DNA from: Desulfonatronovibrio hydrogenovorans DSM 9292
GTDB taxonomy: Bacteria > Desulfobacterota > Desulfovibrionia > Desulfovibrionales > Desulfonatronovibrionaceae
Length of the DNA stretch: 64,000 bases
Reading direction: 5' to 3'
NCBI RefSeq assembly: GCF_000686525.1
Contig: NZ_JMKT01000009.1
Location: forward strand, 372,001-436,000
Below, piece after piece: positions 35,825-44,975 of this stretch. The notes under the pieces are model-generated. The model ran no database searches. It saw nothing but the letters and a program-made list of their open reading frames with translations, and was not told where the DNA came from. The position numbers and the translations under genes are program-made. Each line of letters begins with the position of its first letter. The stretch's first letter is position 1.

Positions 35825-36874
35825 ATGAAAATACTTATCACCGGCACAGCCGGATTCATCGGTTTCAAGCTGGCCCTGGCCTTTGCCCGGCGTGGAGACC
35901 AGGTTGTAGGGCTGGACAATATCAATGACTATTACGATATCCGGGTCAAACATGGTCGTCTTGAACACTCAGGATTCCCCCCCCCTTATGAGTATGGCAG
36001 GCTGACCTGGTCAGAAAAATACCCAGAACTGGGCTTTATCAAGTTAAACCTTGAAGATCGCCAGGGTCTGGAAAAACTGTTCAAAGAACAGAAGTTCGAC
36101 CGGGTCTGCAACCTGGCCGCCCAGGCCGGAGTCAGATACAGCCTGACCAATCCCCAGGCTTACGTGGACTCCAACCTTGTTGGTTATGTCAATCTCCTGG
36201 AATGCTGCAGACACAATAATGTCCAGCACTTTGTCTTTGCCAGCAGCTCAAGCGTCTATGGACTGAACGAAACCCAGCCCTTTTCTACTCACGACAATGT
36301 TGACCATCCCATAAGCCTTTACGCTGCCACCAAGAAAAGCAATGAACTCATGGCTCACACCTATGCCCACCTTTATGGGCTGCCCTCAACCGGCCTGCGT
36401 TTCTTCACCGTATACGGTCCCTGGGGACGCCCGGACATGGCCCTTTTTCTATTTACCAAAGCCATTCTTGAAGACCAGCCCATCAATGTCTTCAATCACG
36501 GTCGGATGCAGCGCGACTTCACCTATATCGACGATATTGTTGAAGGGGTGATCAGGGTAGTGGACAAGGCCCCCCAGGGTAATCCTGACTGGTCCGGTCT
36601 TGATCCTGATCCGTCATCGTCCAGGGCGCCCTATAAAATTTACAACATCGGCAACAACAACCCTGTGGAGCTGATGGATTTCATCACCACCCTGGAACAA
36701 GTCCTGGGCAAAAAGGCCAGGAAAAATCTCCTGCCCATGCAGCCCGGAGACGTGCCAAGCACCTATGCCGATGTCCAGGACCTTGTTCAGGATCTTGGCT
36801 ACAAGCCAGAGACGCCGGTAAAAGAAGGAATTATGGAATTCGTAGGCTGGTACAGGGATTTTTTCAAGGTTTAA
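35825..36874 (+). CDS. NAD-dependent epimerase/dehydratase, UDP-glucuronate 4-epimerase type
   Basis: A 350-residue short-chain dehydrogenase. MKILITGTAGFIG is the NAD-binding motif; FASSSSVYG and YAATKKSNE give the Ser and Tyr-x3-Lys catalytic residues. The block GLDNINDYYDIRVKHGRL is typical of UDP-glucuronate 4-epimerases. It would make UDP-galacturonate for surface polysaccharide. I start at the ATG at 35825, with AAGGAG upstream, 12 codons inside the open frame. No glycosyltransferases flank it. Confidence 0.93.
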   Translation: MKILITGTAGFIGFKLALAFARRGDQVVGLDNINDYYDIRVKHGRLEHSGFPPPYEYGRLTWSEKYPELGFIKLNLEDRQGLEKLFKEQKFDRVCNLAAQAGVRYSLTNPQAYVDSNLVGYVNLLECCRHNNVQHFVFASSSSVYGLNETQPFSTHDNVDHPISLYAATKKSNELMAHTYAHLYGLPSTGLRFFTVYGPWGRPDMALFLFTKAILEDQPINVFNHGRMQRDFTYIDDIVEGVIRVVDKAPQGNPDWSGLDPDPSSSRAPYKIYNIGNNNPVELMDFITTLEQVLGKKARKNLLPMQPGDVPSTYADVQDLVQDLGYKPETPVKEGIMEFVGWYRDFFKV

Positions 36875-36926
36875 CAGCAGGTACTGCCGGCAGGCCAAGG
36901 CTTTTAAAGCCTTATGATTTGAAGAA

Positions 36927-36972
36927 CCAGGGACCCCCAAAGACCCATTAATGGGCCTTTGGGGGTCCCTGG
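36927..36972. terminator. Long perfect hairpin between convergent genes
   Basis: CCAGGGACCCCCAAAG and CTTTGGGGGTCCCTGG pair over 16 bases, and the loop CCCATTAATGGG is itself a palindrome, giving a 46-base near-perfect stem. It sits between the epimerase (plus) and chemoreceptor (minus) genes and likely terminates both. No T-run follows, so it may act with Rho or as an mRNA stabiliser. Confidence 0.65.
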
Positions 36973-37075
36973 CAATACTCTTATCCCGAGGGTAGTCTCA
37001 CTTATATGTCCAGAAGATCAGAGACCGCTGACAGCAATGGCGAAATAAACTGTCCGCACCCAATCCTCTTCTCAA

Positions 37076-39124
37076 TTACAGCTTAAAGCTGGACATAAGC
37101 TCCTTAAGCCGTTCCGCCAGCCTTGAAAGCTCATCCGAGCTCTGGCGGACCTGGGCGCTTGAATTACTCATTTCTGTGGCATCTGCGTTTACTTCAGAAA
37201 TATCCTTGGCTACGTCACCGGATACAGTTGAACTCTGGGCCACATTTTCGTTGACTTCCTGGATACCCATGGCTGCCTGTCCGACATTTTCGGCAATATC
37301 TCTGGTGGTAACGCTCTGCTCTTCCACAGCTGCGGCAATGGTGGCAATGATGGAGTCAATATCATTGATGATTGCGCTTATCTCCTGAATCTCGGTCACG
37401 GTCAGGCCGGTAGCCTCCTGAATGCCCTGGATCTTGTCCTTGATCTCATCCGTGGCCTTGGCAGTCTGCTGGGCAAGCTCCTTAATTTCATTGGCCACCA
37501 CAGCAAAACCCTTGCCTGCCTCTCCAGCCCGGGCTGCCTCAATAGTGGCATTAAGGGCCAGCAGGTTGGTCTGGGAGGATATGGCCATGATGGTTTCGGT
37601 CACCTTGCTGATCTCACTGGCGGCTCGACCCAGTTCATCCACCCGGGTCGAACTTTCCTTGGCTTTGCCAACTGCCCTGCCGGTGATGTCCTTGGCTTTT
37701 TCTGAGTTTTCAGCGATTTCAGATATGGTGGCACTCATCTCCTCGGATGCAGTAGCCACTGTATTGATATTCGTAGCTGCCTGCTCCATGGCTGCAGCCA
37801 CTGAGCTCATGTTGGCACTCATCTCCTCGGCTGCTGTGGCAACTGTATTGGCCTTGCCGGCTGTCTGCTCGGACCGGGAAGCCATGTCATCAGAAATTGA
37901 ATTTAGTTCTGTGGATGATGAAGCCAGGGTCTGAACCCCGTTGCCGATATCCTTGAACATCCGGCCGAGACTGTCCACCATGTCGTTGAGGGCCTTGGCC
38001 AAAATGCCCACCTCATCTTTCTGATCTATGTCCAGTTTTTTGGACAGATCTCCATTGGCCATGCTCTTGGCAAACTCAACCCCTTTGTAAATGGGCCTGG
38101 TAATGGTCATAGTCAGGATGATCCCCAGGACCAGGGCCAGGATTGTTCCCAAAGCCATTCCTGCCAGAACCAGGGTCTGGACAAAGCCTGTATCAGAGTC
38201 AGCAGCATTGATGGCATCAGCCGCAAGACCGGAATTCATTTCCACCAGCTCGTCCAGGAGCCCCAGAGCTTCATCAGCTGAGTTACTGGCCTCGTTCAGG
38301 GCGTAACTGATCATCCTTTGATAGATGTCTTCAGCCTGCTGAACAGTGACAATGAGTTCATCAAAATAAGAGAAAACCTGAAAAGCAGCCGGAGCCATCT
38401 CGTCTCTGAGATGATTACGGGCCTCCTGGGTCCTGTTTTCAGCAACCAGGTCCTTTATCCTGCCCACAGCAGCGTGGAACTCATTGTGGGGAGGGATCAT
38501 CCTGCGCAAAATGTTTTTCAACTCTTCGCTGTCAGTTTCAAAACTGCCCAGCCACTGCCCGAAGTTGCATGCTCCAGGATCATCACCACCGTCGAAGTCA
38601 ATCCCGAAATCAATAAGGTTACGGACATTGTCCATACCCTGATAGTGATCACCCCGAAACAGGTTCAGGTTGCTGAGGGTCTGCATGGGGTCCAGAATCC
38701 CGGTTCGCTCCAGCTCCCTGGACAGGGAAACCACATGGTTGTTGTCAACCCTCCACTGCTCAAAAGCCGGCAGAAACCTGTTCCAAAGGGCCTCTTCCTC
38801 TGGAGTCTGGGGCAGAGGTTCATATTGGTCCCAGCCTCTTTGAATGCCCTGACGGGTCCTCTCAATGGCAGCATACTGACGCTGCCTCTCTTCCAGACTG
38901 ATGTTGGGATTCAAAAGGGTTCGGATCGAAATCATGACCTCCTTTCCTCCGTCGGCTACCCTCATCAGCCCTTCCACACTGGCCAGTCTGACCTCACCCA
39001 CCTCATGAATGTGATCGCCAAGATTGGTGGCCCCCCTCCATCCGACAAAACCGACAATCATTGTTATGGCGGCCACAATCAAAAAACCACCGATAAGCTT
39101 CACACTCAATTTGATGTTCTTCAT
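37076..39124 (-). CDS. Methyl-accepting chemotaxis protein with a periplasmic CZB-like motif
   Basis: A 682-residue chemoreceptor. A membrane helix at about 10-30 and another near 315-340 flank a 280-residue periplasmic domain; HAMP and the MA signalling domain follow, with the hairpin tip [29 protein letters not shown]. In the periplasmic part His160, Cys186 (GACNFGQWL), His213 and His217 match the zinc-binding CZB pattern, usually found in cytoplasmic positions. It may sense a metal or thiol oxidant. Start is ATG at 39124 with GGAGG. It lies just downstream of the hybrid cheA. Confidence 0.9.
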   Translation of the reverse strand: MKNIKLSVKLIGGFLIVAAITMIVGFVGWRGATNLGDHIHEVGEVRLASVEGLMRVADGGKEVMISIRTLLNPNISLEERQRQYAAIERTRQGIQRGWDQYEPLPQTPEEEALWNRFLPAFEQWRVDNNHVVSLSRELERTGILDPMQTLSNLNLFRGDHYQGMDNVRNLIDFGIDFDGGDDPGACNFGQWLGSFETDSEELKNILRRMIPPHNEFHAAVGRIKDLVAENRTQEARNHLRDEMAPAAFQVFSYFDELIVTVQQAEDIYQRMISYALNEASNSADEALGLLDELVEMNSGLAADAINAADSDTGFVQTLVLAGMALGTILALVLGIILTMTITRPIYKGVEFAKSMANGDLSKKLDIDQKDEVGILAKALNDMVDSLGRMFKDIGNGVQTLASSSTELNSISDDMASRSEQTAGKANTVATAAEEMSANMSSVAAAMEQAATNINTVATASEEMSATISEIAENSEKAKDITGRAVGKAKESSTRVDELGRAASEISKVTETIMAISSQTNLLALNATIEAARAGEAGKGFAVVANEIKELAQQTAKATDEIKDKIQGIQEATGLTVTEIQEISAIINDIDSIIATIAAAVEEQSVTTRDIAENVGQAAMGIQEVNENVAQSSTVSGDVAKDISEVNADATEMSNSSAQVRQSSDELSRLAERLKELMSSFKL

Positions 39125-39139
39125 CCCTTCCTCCAAAAA

Positions 39140-42100
39140 CTAGGCTGCTTTTTTATTTAGAAAATTAAATATGCTCTGCATGAGTTTTTCTTTGTCCAGC
39201 TTGATCTGGTAATCATCTATCCCGGCCTGCTTTCCCCTGGCCACATCTTCTTCACCAGCAAGGGAGGTCAGGGCCAGAACCGGCAGGTGCTTGAACCGGT
39301 CATCGTTTTTAATATGTTCGGTAAGTTCAAATCCGTCCATAACCGGCATCTCAAGGTCGGTGACTACCAGAGACACATCTCCCGGATTCTGGTTCAGGTA
39401 TTCCCAGGCCACCAGGCCATCTTCTGCTGTTGCAACAGCATAGCCTTCGTCTTCAATAAACTTTTTTACCTGGGACCTGAAAAAATCAGAATCCTCCACC
39501 AAAAGAATCTCGCCGTCCTGACCACCAGGGGCGCTCTCCAGCTCCCGTTTGACAAACCAGTGGGGATTGAGGGTTTCCATGAACTCGAAAATATCCACTA
39601 TCAAGGTGGTTCGTTCATTGATCACAGCTGAGCCTGAAATACCCGGCTGCTTAAGGGTAAAGTCGTCAATCCTGATCCTGGCTTCAATGGCATCAACAGG
39701 AGGAGAAGCCAGCAGACCGACTTCATGTCCGGCCATGAAAAAGACAATGACCACCAGTTCTCCTTTGAGTTCAAGGGGATCCACTTTGGCCACTTCATCC
39801 ATGGCAAAGATGGGCAGGGTCCCGCCCCGGTACTGGATGACTTTTTTCCCGCCGATAATCTCTATCTCTTCGGCCCGGATGAGTTCAACTCTGGCCACCA
39901 GATCCAGGGGCACGGCACAGAACTCTCTGGGGCTGTTATTAAACAGAAAAAGGGACTGCCTGTCTTGAGGGCCCTTTTCCTTTTCTTTCTGCTTTGCCAG
40001 CTCCTTGGCCTTATCAACTGTAGATGAGGACAACTGGGCCAGCCTGGCCATGCCCACCACATCCAGAATCAGGGCTACCCTTCCATCTCCCATAATGGTA
40101 GCTCCGGCATAGCCCTCGCAATTCTTAAGATGTCTGCCCAGGGGTTTGACTACTATTTCCACTGAATCATGAAGCTCATCAACCACCAGGCCGTACTTAA
40201 AAGATCCGGCCGAAACAACAACTATATCCACATTGTTATTTTGACCGCCGTTCTTAGCCGGTCCGGTCCTGACATCATCCTCCCCGGAATGATTCAAATC
40301 CGGCCTTTTTTGAGCGGATTCTGCGCAGTCTGGGACGGAATCCACCGGCTGTTCAGCCTGGGGCAATGTCTGGTCATGACCCTTTTTCAGGTCCAGAATC
40401 ATTCCCAGATCCAAAAGCGGAATAAGCTCACCCCTCAATTTCAGGACCCTGGCGTCACCAACCTTTTCAATCCTGTCAGCCACCTGGTCCCAAGGTATCT
40501 GGATCAGTTCCACTACATTGACCTGAGGAATAGCAAACCGTTCACTGTCTACTGATATGAGCAGGCTGGGAATGATGGCCAGGGTCAGGGGGAGCTTTAT
40601 CCGAATGGACGTCCCTTTACCCTCTTCACTTTCAATATCCACCTGACCGCCCAACCGGTCCAGATTGCTTTTGACCACGTCCATTCCAACACCCCGGCCA
40701 GACACATCGGATACCTGCTGGGCCGTTGACAGGCCTGGAAGAAAAATCAGGTTGGTCTTGTCCTTGTCAGACATGGACCGGGCCTGCTCATCAGTGATAA
40801 GACCCTTGCCAAGGGCTTTGCTGACAATCTTGTCAACTGGAATACCCTTACCATCATCAATGATTTCAATGTTGACCTGACCTGCAGCATGAAAGGCCTT
40901 GAGAATGATCTTGCCCTGAGGCTTCTTGCCTGCGGCCATCCGTTCATCCGGCCTTTCAATTCCGTGATCAGCCGAGTTTCTCACCAGATGGGTCAGGGGA
41001 TCAGACAATCCTTCAATGATTGTCTTATCCAGTTCAACATCCTTGCCTTCCAGAACAAGCTCGATGTCCTTGCTCAGATCCTGAGCCAGATCACGGACTA
41101 CCCTGGGAAATTTATTAAAAATATTGGAAACCGGCTGCATCCTGGTCAACATGATGGCCTCCTGAAGTTCAGAAGTCACCAGGTCGATGCGCTGCCCTGA
41201 CAAGGCTACTGAATGGTCATCCTGGGTGGAGATGGCCTGCATGAGTTGATTTCGGCTCAGGACCAGCTCCCCAGCCAGGTTCATCAGATTTTCCAGAAGG
41301 CTCACGTTTACCCTGAGGCTCTCAGGCAGAGACGCTCCTGGGGTGGCTGCAGGTGTTCCGGGCCTTGCCCTTGAGGTTTTCTGCCTGGCCGGAGCAGGGG
41401 GCAATTCCTCTGAGCTGTCTTGGTCCGGTAAAGATTCAGCCTGCTGCTGGCCATCCGAATCTGGACCTGCTTCCTGCTTTTCCAGGTCATCATCTGCTTG
41501 ATGATAGCTTTTATCCTCACTGGATCCATCTGGATCGTCGGGATATAATTCATCAGTCTGCAGCTCCTCCTCATCGCCAGAATAATCAGCTGCTGCCGGG
41601 ATTTCTTGGGCAGAAGGTACTTCAGGAATTTCTTCCACAAGAGATACTTTTTCAGGGTCCAGGTCAAAAAGGGTATTGATTATATCCGGTTCTATTATGG
41701 AAGAGAAAAGGATATACATGGGAATCTGATTGGAAAAGGATTCGTCCTCCAGAGTTCCCACTGCATCCAGGTCCACCTTCAAGTCCAGTATTGTGCCGGT
41801 GGACTGCATATCCTTGATGACATCCATGGGCTTTTTATTTTTTTGATGGACATCATGAATAAGATCAAACTCCAGCAGATAAATGATTTTCCCACCCTTG
41901 GCAGCCTGATTCAGGTCGAACTCGGATATGGAAAAAACCACCCTGCCTTTGGAGTCTTTGATCTCAACTTCCCGGACAATACTGTCTTTTTTATCATCCG
42001 ATACACTGGCAGCAGCAATACCCGTCAGAGCCACGACATGCTCAGATATCTCCATTGCATCGCTTTGAGCGACATTTTCAACCAGATCCCTCAGCCGGTC

Positions 42101-42382
42101 AAAGGCAAGCAGCACTATGTTCACAATCTCAGGATTGGGAACCAGCTCCATGTTTCTGATCATATCAAGGACATTTTCAATCTTGTGAGCCAGCTCCTTG
42201 ATATTGTTGAGACCAAGAAATCCAGCACCGCCCTTCATGGAGTGGGCTGCCCGAAAGACCTTGTTGACCAGCTCTACATCAATATTTTCGCCAGCTGATT
42301 CTATGGTCAGAAGGTCATTTTCTATGTCTTCCAGATGCTCTCTTGATTCCTCAACATACATCTGCAAGGTTTCGTCATCCAT
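39140..42382 (-). CDS. Hybrid CheA histidine kinase with C-terminal receiver
   Basis: A 1080-residue protein. Hpt domain at the start (His47 in RAAHSMKGGAGF), then a 200-residue region resembling a regulator-binding domain, an acidic linker, dimerisation domain, HATPase with HLVRNSADHGIE and GRGVGMDVV, a CheW-like domain, a second CheW-like domain (about 800-940) and a receiver at 955-1080 (VVTDLEMPVMDGFE). The second CheW module and receiver are unlike E. coli CheA. It lies between a STAS gene and a chemoreceptor gene, with 15 bases to the latter. No cheR, cheB, cheY or stand-alone cheW is near. Confidence 0.93.
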   Translation of the reverse strand: MDDETLQMYVEESREHLEDIENDLLTIESAGENIDVELVNKVFRAAHSMKGGAGFLGLNNIKELAHKIENVLDMIRNMELVPNPEIVNIVLLAFDRLRDLVENVAQSDAMEISEHVVALTGIAAASVSDDKKDSIVREVEIKDSKGRVVFSISEFDLNQAAKGGKIIYLLEFDLIHDVHQKNKKPMDVIKDMQSTGTILDLKVDLDAVGTLEDESFSNQIPMYILFSSIIEPDIINTLFDLDPEKVSLVEEIPEVPSAQEIPAAADYSGDEEELQTDELYPDDPDGSSEDKSYHQADDDLEKQEAGPDSDGQQQAESLPDQDSSEELPPAPARQKTSRARPGTPAATPGASLPESLRVNVSLLENLMNLAGELVLSRNQLMQAISTQDDHSVALSGQRIDLVTSELQEAIMLTRMQPVSNIFNKFPRVVRDLAQDLSKDIELVLEGKDVELDKTIIEGLSDPLTHLVRNSADHGIERPDERMAAGKKPQGKIILKAFHAAGQVNIEIIDDGKGIPVDKIVSKALGKGLITDEQARSMSDKDKTNLIFLPGLSTAQQVSDVSGRGVGMDVVKSNLDRLGGQVDIESEEGKGTSIRIKLPLTLAIIPSLLISVDSERFAIPQVNVVELIQIPWDQVADRIEKVGDARVLKLRGELIPLLDLGMILDLKKGHDQTLPQAEQPVDSVPDCAESAQKRPDLNHSGEDDVRTGPAKNGGQNNNVDIVVVSAGSFKYGLVVDELHDSVEIVVKPLGRHLKNCEGYAGATIMGDGRVALILDVVGMARLAQLSSSTVDKAKELAKQKEKEKGPQDRQSLFLFNNSPREFCAVPLDLVARVELIRAEEIEIIGGKKVIQYRGGTLPIFAMDEVAKVDPLELKGELVVIVFFMAGHEVGLLASPPVDAIEARIRIDDFTLKQPGISGSAVINERTTLIVDIFEFMETLNPHWFVKRELESAPGGQDGEILLVEDSDFFRSQVKKFIEDEGYAVATAEDGLVAWEYLNQNPGDVSLVVTDLEMPVMDGFELTEHIKNDDRFKHLPVLALTSLAGEEDVARGKQAGIDDYQIKLDKEKLMQSIFNFLNKKAA

Positions 42383-42441
42383 ACCCTGTCCTTTTTCTGA
42401 AAATAAAATATGAGTCCATCATGACCCACATTGGGTCATGA

Positions 42442-42741
42442 TCAGGCCTTGATTTCAACCTCAAAGTGCTTGTCCAGCCTCATTACCCTGAACAGGTCGT
42501 AAATATTTTCACCAACATTGACCAGCTTGAATTCTATGTTTTCCTTGCGTAATGTATTATATGCCGCAATGAGTACTCCCATTCCAATGGAGTCAACCTG
42601 CTCAACCCGGTCCAGATCCAGAATAAGAGTCTTCATGCCCGGTGAAATGGCGTCTTTTATCATCTGTTTTAAATTCTGGGATGTGGACGCAACAATATTT
42701 TCCTCCACCAATACCAGTACATCTTTGCCATCTTCAGTCAT
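42442..42741 (-). CDS. STAS-domain protein (anti-sigma-factor antagonist type)
   Basis: A 99-residue STAS protein. LILDLDRVEQVDSIGMGVLI carries the serine (DSIG) phosphorylated in SpoIIAA/RsbV-type antagonists. I start at the internal ATG at 42741, which has GAGGAGG upstream, six codons into the open frame. STAS proteins act as switches under a kinase and a PP2C phosphatase; neither is present. It leads the CheA/chemoreceptor genes on the same strand. Confidence 0.88.
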   Translation of the reverse strand: MTEDGKDVLVLVEENIVASTSQNLKQMIKDAISPGMKTLILDLDRVEQVDSIGMGVLIAAYNTLRKENIEFKLVNVGENIYDLFRVMRLDKHFEVEIKA

Positions 42742-43185
42742 CAGGTCCTCCTCAGGCATCCAGGGGGTTCAGTCCCCCTTACAATTAATCGACACCCCTG
42801 GCCTTATCTTTAATACCATAACCATAAAATCATACCAGATGAAGATTGATTTAAAGGCGATTAGCTGTCAATATAAGTTTTTTTTGGACAAGCCATGGTC
42901 TGAAATTGCCTAGTTTTTTTCTTGGCAACTGGTATGTTTTTTTCTAAAAAACGTCCATCTGCTTTCCCTGGTCAGGTATGGCCCGGCTCAAACCGTATCC
43001 CGGGCCAAGGTATTAAGCATATGATGCCCTGCCCTGGCAGGATCAGCTGCCATTCAAGCCAGACTGGCATTTTTAGTTTAACTGGCATCTGATTGACAGC
43101 CTGCCCTCCTGACTCAGTCCATAACTGACATAGTCGTTTGGCAGCAACAGAATCGACCGGCAGGAGCAGAACATGAGACACCTTT
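42742..43185. other. Divergent intergenic region STAS / haem-motif chemoreceptor
   Basis: About 440 bases without a gene. T-runs lie at 42878-42885 and near 42910-42945. A GGAG precedes a start codon at 43173 whose 11-codon frame overlaps the chemoreceptor start. No promoter is convincing. Confidence 0.3.
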
Positions 43186-44910
43186 ATGAACTGGAACGAA
43201 ATTAGTGTAAAATGGAAAATCCTTACAGTTGCCCTGGCCGGTCCGGCCATTGTGGCCGTTGTCTTCATGCTCCATCAGATGAACCAGACCAGGGAAAACA
43301 CGCACAAATCCATTATTGAAACAAGCAGGGCCATAGTGGTCATGGCGGAAGCGGCCAGGGAAAACATGGCCCACAAGATCAGCACCGGCGTAATGCGGCC
43401 TTTTGACGAGCTGGAAACCAAAGAGCAGATCCTGGAGGCGGTTCCCATTGTGACGGCCATGCGCATAGCCCAGGAAAACGCCCAAGAAGCTGGTTACACA
43501 TTCAGGGTTCCCAAAATCAATCCCAGAAACCCGGACAATGAGCCGGACCCGGTGGAAAGAGAAGTTCTTCTGGATTTCCAGAAGAACTATACTGATGAAA
43601 CAATCATCATCACCCGGGACGAAATTAGATATTTCAGACCCATCACCCTCAGCCAGGACTGCATGTACTGCCATGGAGCCCCCAAAGGAGAACCCGACCC
43701 CATCGGAGGGATCAAGGAAGGCTGGAGTGTCGGGGAAGTTCACGGGGCCTTTGAAATCATAACCTCCCTGGAGAGCGCCAATGCAGCTGTAAAAAGGACC
43801 CAGGCCGGGATGATGGCCTGGACCGGACTGATTCTCCTGGCGATCAGCGCACTGGTGCTGATGATTGTCAATAAAAGCATTGTCAATCCTTTAAAACAGG
43901 TGGGAAATTATCTCAAGGAGATGGCCGGCGGGGATCTGAGCCGGGACATCCCGACCAGCAAACAGGATGAGCTGGGCCGGATGATCCAGGATCTCAACCG
44001 AATGAGCATTAATCTGCGGACAATGCTGGAAAACATATCCAGCAAGGCTGGCGAACTGCTGTCATCAGCCAGAGATCTGGACTCAGTATCTGGAAAACTG
44101 TCCCATGAGTCCGAAGAAATGACTTCCAGAACCAGTACCGTTGCTGTTGCTTCAGAAGAGATGAGTATGAACATGAACTCAGTGGCATCAGCCATGGATC
44201 AGGCCTCGTCCAATGTCTCCACTGTGGCCACTGCTGCCGAAGAAATGAGTTCAACCATAGCGGAAATATCTGATAATGCAGACCAGGCAGGTCGCATCAC
44301 AGACAAGGCTGTCAAACAGGCCCGAAGCGCTTCCGACCGGGTCAATCTCCTGGGCCAGGCTGCTCAGGAAATCGGGAAAGTATCCCAAACCATCATGTCC
44401 ATATCCTCCCAGACCAACCTGCTGGCCCTTAATGCCACCATTGAGGCAGCCCGGGCTGGAGAGGCAGGCAAGGGTTTTGCTGTGGTGGCCAATGAAATCA
44501 AAGAACTGGCTAACCAGACCGCCCAGGCAACTGAAGAGATCAAGCAGCAGGTCAACAGCATTCAGGAATCTACCAGGGGCACCATTGAAGAGATATCCCT
44601 GGTAATGAAGGTTATCACCGATGTGGATCAATTCGTGGGTACCATTGCTGCTGCTGTAGAAGAACAGAGCATCACTACCCGGGACATTGCTGAAAACGTG
44701 TCCCAGGCATCGTCCGGGATACTTGAAGTCAATGTCAATGTTGCCCAGTCCTCAACAGTCACCTCTGAAATGAACCGGGACATAGTCAGACTCAGCGATT
44801 CATCAGAGGCCTTCAATCAGGGCAGCAAGGAAGTTAAATCCAGTTCAGAAAAACTTTCCAGCATGGCCGAGGAACTGGAAGGTCTGGTCAAAAAATTTAA
44901 AACCAGATAA
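43186..44910 (+). CDS. Methyl-accepting chemotaxis protein with DUF3365 haem-binding domain
   Basis: A 574-residue receptor. Membrane helices at about 11-30 and 205-228 flank a DUF3365/Tll0287-like periplasmic domain containing a c-type haem motif CMYCH (Cys159, Cys162, His163). HAMP and an MA domain follow with [29 protein letters not shown] at the tip. The haem suggests sensing of redox state, oxygen or NO. The chosen ATG has no ribosome site of its own; a short overlapping frame with GGAG may couple its translation. It lies divergent to the STAS-CheA cluster, its probable kinase. Confidence 0.92.
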   Translation: MNWNEISVKWKILTVALAGPAIVAVVFMLHQMNQTRENTHKSIIETSRAIVVMAEAARENMAHKISTGVMRPFDELETKEQILEAVPIVTAMRIAQENAQEAGYTFRVPKINPRNPDNEPDPVEREVLLDFQKNYTDETIIITRDEIRYFRPITLSQDCMYCHGAPKGEPDPIGGIKEGWSVGEVHGAFEIITSLESANAAVKRTQAGMMAWTGLILLAISALVLMIVNKSIVNPLKQVGNYLKEMAGGDLSRDIPTSKQDELGRMIQDLNRMSINLRTMLENISSKAGELLSSARDLDSVSGKLSHESEEMTSRTSTVAVASEEMSMNMNSVASAMDQASSNVSTVATAAEEMSSTIAEISDNADQAGRITDKAVKQARSASDRVNLLGQAAQEIGKVSQTIMSISSQTNLLALNATIEAARAGEAGKGFAVVANEIKELANQTAQATEEIKQQVNSIQESTRGTIEEISLVMKVITDVDQFVGTIAAAVEEQSITTRDIAENVSQASSGILEVNVNVAQSSTVTSEMNRDIVRLSDSSEAFNQGSKEVKSSSEKLSSMAEELEGLVKKFKTR

Positions 44911-44975
44911 AACTGCCTGTCTCTGCACAGACCAGGCAATGGATCATTCAGAACAACCAACTGGCAATTAATATT

